Positions 60,417 to 64,000 of a DNA stretch of 64,000 bases are shown here, piece by piece. Both the position numbers and the translations under genes were made by a program. Each line of letters opens with the position of its first letter. The stretch's first letter is position 1. Source of the DNA: an uncultured Porphyromonadaceae bacterium (lineage in GTDB: Bacteria > Bacteroidota > Bacteroidia > Bacteroidales > Porphyromonadaceae); contig CAMYAB010000008.1 of the NCBI GenBank assembly GCA_947253625.1, positions 1 through 64,000 of the forward strand. The letters run 5' to 3'. The notes under the pieces were generated by a model that was not told where the DNA came from, searched no databases, and worked only from the letters and a program-made list of their open reading frames with translations.

Positions 60417-62060
60417 TTATTGGTGCTCAAGTTTCAGAGTCTCTGTGGGGATGTCGCATACGCTCTCAGGGCCAAAGTACTGGATTGGTCCGGGATAGAC
60501 GTAGCAGGTGTTTTTTGCCCACTCTTCTCTGTTGGCCTCAAAGGTCTTGAATGGTGCGCCCTCTAGGTCTACCAGAGCTTTGCGAATAACGGGCTTTAGC
60601 TCGCCATGGCGTCGCTCGATATTCATCATCATCGTGATAGGGATACCTCCGGGGATCCATTCCTTTACATTTTTGGTCAGGTTGCGTACCGAGCTCATGT
60701 AGCCGGTCTTTCCGGATGCGATGAGCTGCGATGCGGTGTAGCCCAGCGTGTAGCAGTAGTCGGAGTCAAAGTTGGATGGAGCTGCACAGCGTCCTTCGTA
60801 GCCAAAGAAGTGGCGCTGTACCGCAAACTTGCCTGAGTACTTGCCCTCTTCTTTCCACTTTGCTAGCTTGGCTTCTACCATTGTCGCCAGTAGTTTTTCG
60901 GTCTCGATCAGCGAAACTTGGACATTGCCATGTGGATCGCGATCTGCTGTGAGTTGCTGTGCTACTTCAGCAGGTAACTCGGAGAGGATCTGGGCATTTT
61001 GGGAGGATAGGTGCTGTGCGACCACTCTCGGAAGCTCCTCCTTGGACACGCCTGCCAGCTCTTTTTCCTTTTTGGCCATCACGTCGTTTAGCTCGCTGAT
61101 CAGAGCGCGCATGGCGGGAATGAACTCAATGAGCCCCTCGGGGATAAGGACAGTACCAAAGTTGTTACCCTCCTCAGCGCGCTTGGCTACGGCCGTGGCG
61201 ATCTGCTTGACGATGTCGTCCAGGCTTTGCTCCTTGGCCTCTACCTCCTCTGAGATGATGCAGATATTGGGTTGTGTCTTCAGTGCACACTCTAGAGCAA
61301 TGTGGCTTGCGGAACGCCCCATCAGCTTGATGAAGTGCCAGTACTTGCGAGCAGAGTTGCAGTCACGCTGGATATTGCCGATGACTTCGGAGTATACTTT
61401 TGTGGCGGTGTCAAATCCAAATGAGGTCTCGATCTGCTCATTTTTGAGGTCACCGTCGATAGTCTTTGGACAACCGATCACTTGTACTCCGGCATCGATA
61501 GCTTTGTAGTACTCAGCGAGTACGCAGGCGTTGGTATTGGAGTCATCTCCACCGATGATGACAAGTGCACGTATGCCCAACTCACGAAGGATCGTGAGGC
61601 CTTTATCAAACTGCTCCTTTGTCTCGAGCTTGTCTCTTCCGGACCCAATGATATCGAATCCTCCTGTGTTGCGGTACTCGTCAATGATGTCGGAGGTGAG
61701 CTCTTTGTACTTGTGGTTGATCAATCCGGCAGGTCCCATCAGGAATCCATACAGCCTGCTGTCCGGGTGGATGCTCTTGATGCCGTCAAAAAGTCCGGCA
61801 ATCACATTGTGCCCACCGGGTGCTTGTCCTCCGGAGAGGATCACCCCTACATTGATGGGGGCTTTCGCACCGGACTCGGCACCGGACTCAAAGGTCACGG
61901 TCGGCAGACCATAGGTGTGAGGAAATAGCCTTTTTACCTCATCCCTGTCGGCCACGGACTCTGTGGCGTTTCCTTCGATGGCGTGAAGGTCGTTGTGCAG
62001 TACCGGTGGCATCTTCGGCTGGTAGACAGCACGTGCTTTTTGTAGCGAACTAATCTTCAT
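60417..62060 (-). CDS. pfp: Diphosphate--fructose-6-phosphate 1-phosphotransferase
   Basis: Reversible, pyrophosphate-dependent glycolytic enzyme. 547 residues, the long PfpB-type form. ILSGGQAPGGHNVIAGLFDG binds the phosphate donor; GGDDS (170-174), with the second Asp, is the mark of PPi use instead of ATP. PKTIDGDLKN gives the catalytic PKTIDxD. FGFDTATKVYSEVIGNIQRD, MGRSASHIALECAL and GYEGRCAAPSNFD are further signatures. It is preceded on the same strand by a small membrane protein gene (30 bases). Confidence 0.97.
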   Translation of the reverse strand: MKISSLQKARAVYQPKMPPVLHNDLHAIEGNATESVADRDEVKRLFPHTYGLPTVTFESGAESGAKAPINVGVILSGGQAPGGHNVIAGLFDGIKSIHPDSRLYGFLMGPAGLINHKYKELTSDIIDEYRNTGGFDIIGSGRDKLETKEQFDKGLTILRELGIRALVIIGGDDSNTNACVLAEYYKAIDAGVQVIGCPKTIDGDLKNEQIETSFGFDTATKVYSEVIGNIQRDCNSARKYWHFIKLMGRSASHIALECALKTQPNICIISEEVEAKEQSLDDIVKQIATAVAKRAEEGNNFGTVLIPEGLIEFIPAMRALISELNDVMAKKEKELAGVSKEELPRVVAQHLSSQNAQILSELPAEVAQQLTADRDPHGNVQVSLIETEKLLATMVEAKLAKWKEEGKYSGKFAVQRHFFGYEGRCAAPSNFDSDYCYTLGYTASQLIASGKTGYMSSVRNLTKNVKEWIPGGIPITMMMNIERRHGELKPVIRKALVDLEGAPFKTFEANREEWAKNTCYVYPGPIQYFGPESVCDIPTETLKLEHQ

Positions 62061-62090
62061 TTCTCTTATGATTACTTGGTATTTTATGAG

Positions 62091-62315
62091 TTATTTACGG
62101 TTGCGTGACCCGGGCCTTCGCTTGTCATTGATTCGCACAAAGCCATACATTAGGATTAGGTTGGCCGCGATGACAAGACAACAAAGGCTGAAAAATGTCT
62201 GCCTCAACCCCTCCAGCGTAATGTAGCAGACGATTGAGGCCACTATGGACAGCGTGGCTAGGATAAGTAGGACTTTTTTGAGCGTTGCCCAAAATTTTGG
62301 CGTCGGTGCTACCAT
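62091..62315 (-). CDS. Small two-helix membrane protein
   Basis: 74 residues with two hydrophobic segments (VLLILATLSIVASIVCYITL and FFSLCCLVIAANLILMYGFV) and a basic tail (RINDKRRPGSRNRK), so both ends should be cytoplasmic. I do not recognise the family. Support comes from its regular membrane pattern and same-strand position 30 bases upstream of pfp. Confidence 0.55.
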   Translation of the reverse strand: MVAPTPKFWATLKKVLLILATLSIVASIVCYITLEGLRQTFFSLCCLVIAANLILMYGFVRINDKRRPGSRNRK

Positions 62316-62385
62316 GGTGGAGATGTGTCTTAGTGTGTGAGTGTACCTCTGGGTACCATTCTATGCAAATATAACGAAAAGTGAG

Positions 62386-63201
62386 CTATTCCGCTAGTTG
62401 GCGCGCTTGGTAAACGCCACTCCACTTCTCGGCACTGTACGGATCTTGACCCACGAAAAGATCTAGGGGGTAGGCGATGTACTCTAGGAATAGTCCTTTG
62501 GCGGATGCTGTGGTGGTGATCAAGCTCCGGTCCTGCAGTCGCAAGTAGTCTGCCGGGGTGTCAGGGCTAATTTTTCCCCGACCCACCTCTAGCAGTGTAC
62601 CTACTATGGCTCGGACCATGTTGCGCAAAAAGCGGTTGCTAGAAATGTGAAAAACCCACTCCGTCGCCCCCACTTGGGACCATTTTGCCTCGGTGACTGT
62701 GCAGAGGTGGTTGTTGACTTGGCTGTGTTTTTTGCTGTAGGTCGTGAAGTCGTGCGTGCCTAAGAGTAGGCCGGCCGCTTGGTTCATGGCCACAAAGTCT
62801 AGTCCCGGTGCGGTGATCCGAAAGTCTCGTCCAAAAGGGCTCGGCTCCGTGCTGAGGTAGTAGCCGTATCGGCGTTCTGTGGCCGAAAACCTTGCATGGG
62901 CATCGGGTTGTACGGGGTAGAGTCCGTATAGGGTCAGGTCTGGGGGGAGAAATCTATTGGCTCGGTAGACGATGTCTCCGGGGGTGAGCCCTTCCGGGAG
63001 GTTGAGATCCATGTGTGCCACCATCCATCGGGCGTGTACTCCGGTGTCGGTCCGTCCTGCTCCGGTGATGGTCACTTCTTGTCTTAGCAGTGTGCTCAGC
63101 CTTTCTTGGAGTACGCCTTGTACTGTTCTGCCTGTGGCTTGCACTTGCCAGCCAAGGAAGTCGGACCCATCGTAGCCTAGTGTCGCAAAGTATCTAGTCA
63201 T
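62386..63201 (-). CDS. truA: tRNA pseudouridine(38-40) synthase
   Basis: Modifies the anticodon arm of many tRNAs. 271 residues from ATG 63201 (MTRYFATLGYDGSDFLGWQV); a longer in-frame start adds 18 unrelated residues. The catalytic Asp lies in GAGRTDTGVHARWM, and NRFLRNMVRAIVGTLLEVG is the second signature. The start overlaps the rlmH stop by 8 bases. Confidence 0.96.
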   Translation of the reverse strand: MTRYFATLGYDGSDFLGWQVQATGRTVQGVLQERLSTLLRQEVTITGAGRTDTGVHARWMVAHMDLNLPEGLTPGDIVYRANRFLPPDLTLYGLYPVQPDAHARFSATERRYGYYLSTEPSPFGRDFRITAPGLDFVAMNQAAGLLLGTHDFTTYSKKHSQVNNHLCTVTEAKWSQVGATEWVFHISSNRFLRNMVRAIVGTLLEVGRGKISPDTPADYLRLQDRSLITTTASAKGLFLEYIAYPLDLFVGQDPYSAEKWSGVYQARQLAE

Positions 63202-63670
63202 GATGGTAGGGGTGGTTGTTGAGGATCGTGAGTCCGCGGTAGACTTGCTCCACAACGAAGAGCCGGACGAGCTGATGGTTCAGCGTCATCCGGCTGAGAG
63301 ATATTCGGTTGGGGATCTTTTGGTAGACTGCTTCGGAGAATCCATAAGCACCTCCTATGATCAGGATCAGTCGTCTAGGGGTGGTTTGCATCTTTTTCTG
63401 AAGCAGTGCCGAGAATCCTCGGGAGCTGTACTCCGTTCCGTTTTCGTCGAGTAGGATGGCCTCATCTTGTGGCCCGATGGCGTTTAGGATGGCCTCTCCT
63501 TCCAGTTGTTTTTGCTTCTCTTTGCTCTCCTTTTTGGAGATCTTGACTGCCGGCAGTATCTCTACCGCTATAGGTAAAAAACGATTGGCTCGCTTGAGGT
63601 ACTCATCTATGAGTGCCTGTATGTGGTGTGAGTCCGTCTCTCCTACGAGGAGGATTGTGATCCCCTGCAT
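63194..63670 (-). CDS. rlmH: 23S rRNA (pseudouridine1915-N3)-methyltransferase
   Basis: SPOUT-type methyltransferase of 158 residues. LDENGTEYSSRGFSALLQKK, LILIIGGAYGFSEAVY and the knot end LSRMTLNHQLVRLFVVEQVY match RlmH. It is co-translated with truA (8-base overlap), which makes an RNA-modification pair. About 28 bases separate it from the partial OmpH/Skp gene. Confidence 0.96.
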   Translation of the reverse strand: MQGITILLVGETDSHHIQALIDEYLKRANRFLPIAVEILPAVKISKKESKEKQKQLEGEAILNAIGPQDEAILLDENGTEYSSRGFSALLQKKMQTTPRRLILIIGGAYGFSEAVYQKIPNRISLSRMTLNHQLVRLFVVEQVYRGLTILNNHPYHHD

Positions 63671-63698
63671 CTTTGCCGGGTGCCGGTTTTGGGGGTTA

Positions 63699-64000
63699 TC
63701 AGTCTTTTTTCGCAGCGTACTGCTTGTTTAGGTACTCGATCACTTCGTCTGTGATGTCGTACACCTTTTCTGCGTAGAGGATGTTGTCGTTGAGTGAGTT
63801 GGATAGGATGAGCTGATAGTGCCCGTGCAGTGCGTTGTAGGTTTTGATCTGGCTCATGATGGTGTCTCTCAGTGCGACATTCATGGCATTTTGGTCTTGG
63901 AGCATCTCGTTGTTTAGTCTTTGGCTCAGCTCCTGAAACTCTTGCTGACGCTTGAGGATGCGCTCTTGCTCTCTTTTGGCTCGGTCTTGGTCGAAAAAGG
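63699..64000 (-). CDS. OmpH/Skp-family periplasmic chaperone (5' end outside window)
   Basis: The visible 99 residues are the C-terminal part of a helical, charged protein (FDQDRAKREQERILKRQQEF, LSQRLNNEMLQDQNAMNVAL) and end in DEVIEYLNKQYAAKKD. The helical coiled-coil layout and the end fit the OmpH/Skp family, which holds outer-membrane proteins during transit. The frame is open to the edge of the window, so the signal peptide is not seen. Confidence 0.7.
   Translation of the reverse strand, partial: FFDQDRAKREQERILKRQQEFQELSQRLNNEMLQDQNAMNVALRDTIMSQIKTYNALHGHYQLILSNSLNDNILYAEKVYDITDEVIEYLNKQYAAKKD

Overview
The window looks like chromosomal DNA of a Bacteroidales bacterium, most likely Porphyromonas or a close relative. 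The supports are a SusC/SusD glycan-uptake operon, promoters of the Bacteroidetes type (TTTG, about 19-20 bases, TAnnTTTG) in front of several genes and tRNAs, general lack of Shine-Dalgarno sequences, a Bacteroidetes-type second EF-G, a pyrophosphate-dependent phosphofructokinase and many lipoproteins. Genus and species are inferred, not shown.

Layout. 0.2-6.6 kb: secreted GH20 hexosaminidase, tRNA-Pro and tRNA-Leu, metK behind a long leader, and a C69 dipeptidase. 6.7-12.6 kb: an AT-rich, horizontally acquired island with a tyrosine recombinase split by a frameshift at an A7 run, an operon of an AbiEi-like protein, an HTH regulator, a HindIII-like endonuclease and a methyltransferase, a Fic protein, and decayed remnants of a ParA ATPase and a small partner protein. 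12.7-14.2 kb: an overlapping DUF2156/GNAT pair. 15.0-25.6 kb: a six-gene operon (SusC, SusD, GH18-like lipoprotein, DUF1735-LamG lipoprotein, GH18 endoglycosidase, Ig-like-repeat lipoprotein), best read as a host N-glycan utilisation locus. 26-38 kb: a lipoprotein, EF-G2-like factor, tRNA-Leu and tRNA-Gly, an EamA transporter, acyltransferase, ZIP transporter, murF, tyrS, pnp and a DUF805 protein. 38.7-45.0 kb: a six-gene TolC/HlyD/two-ATPase/two-permease export operon. 45.5-53.7 kb: GH29 fucosidase, aroK, an OmpA-like/TPR lipoprotein, coaD, parE and a GNAT-like protein. 54.3-64 kb: a PpiD/SurA-like foldase, PhoH, a pyruvate carboxylase B-like protein overlapping an HsdR-N domain protein, PPi-PFK, truA, rlmH and a partial OmpH/Skp gene.

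Working together. The GH18 endoglycosidase with SusC/D could release and import N-glycans, and the unlinked GH20 and GH29 enzymes could trim N-acetylhexosamine and fucose. The island holds several defence or selfish modules on a broken mobile element.

The most unusual non-coding content is an interspersed repeat family. Four intergenic regions carry arrays of three or four 22-base units with an exact 22-base period, always led by a variant unit and followed by a shared tail; further tail-only copies exist. A separate array of four 17-base palindromes with an exact 21-base period lies upstream of the export operon.
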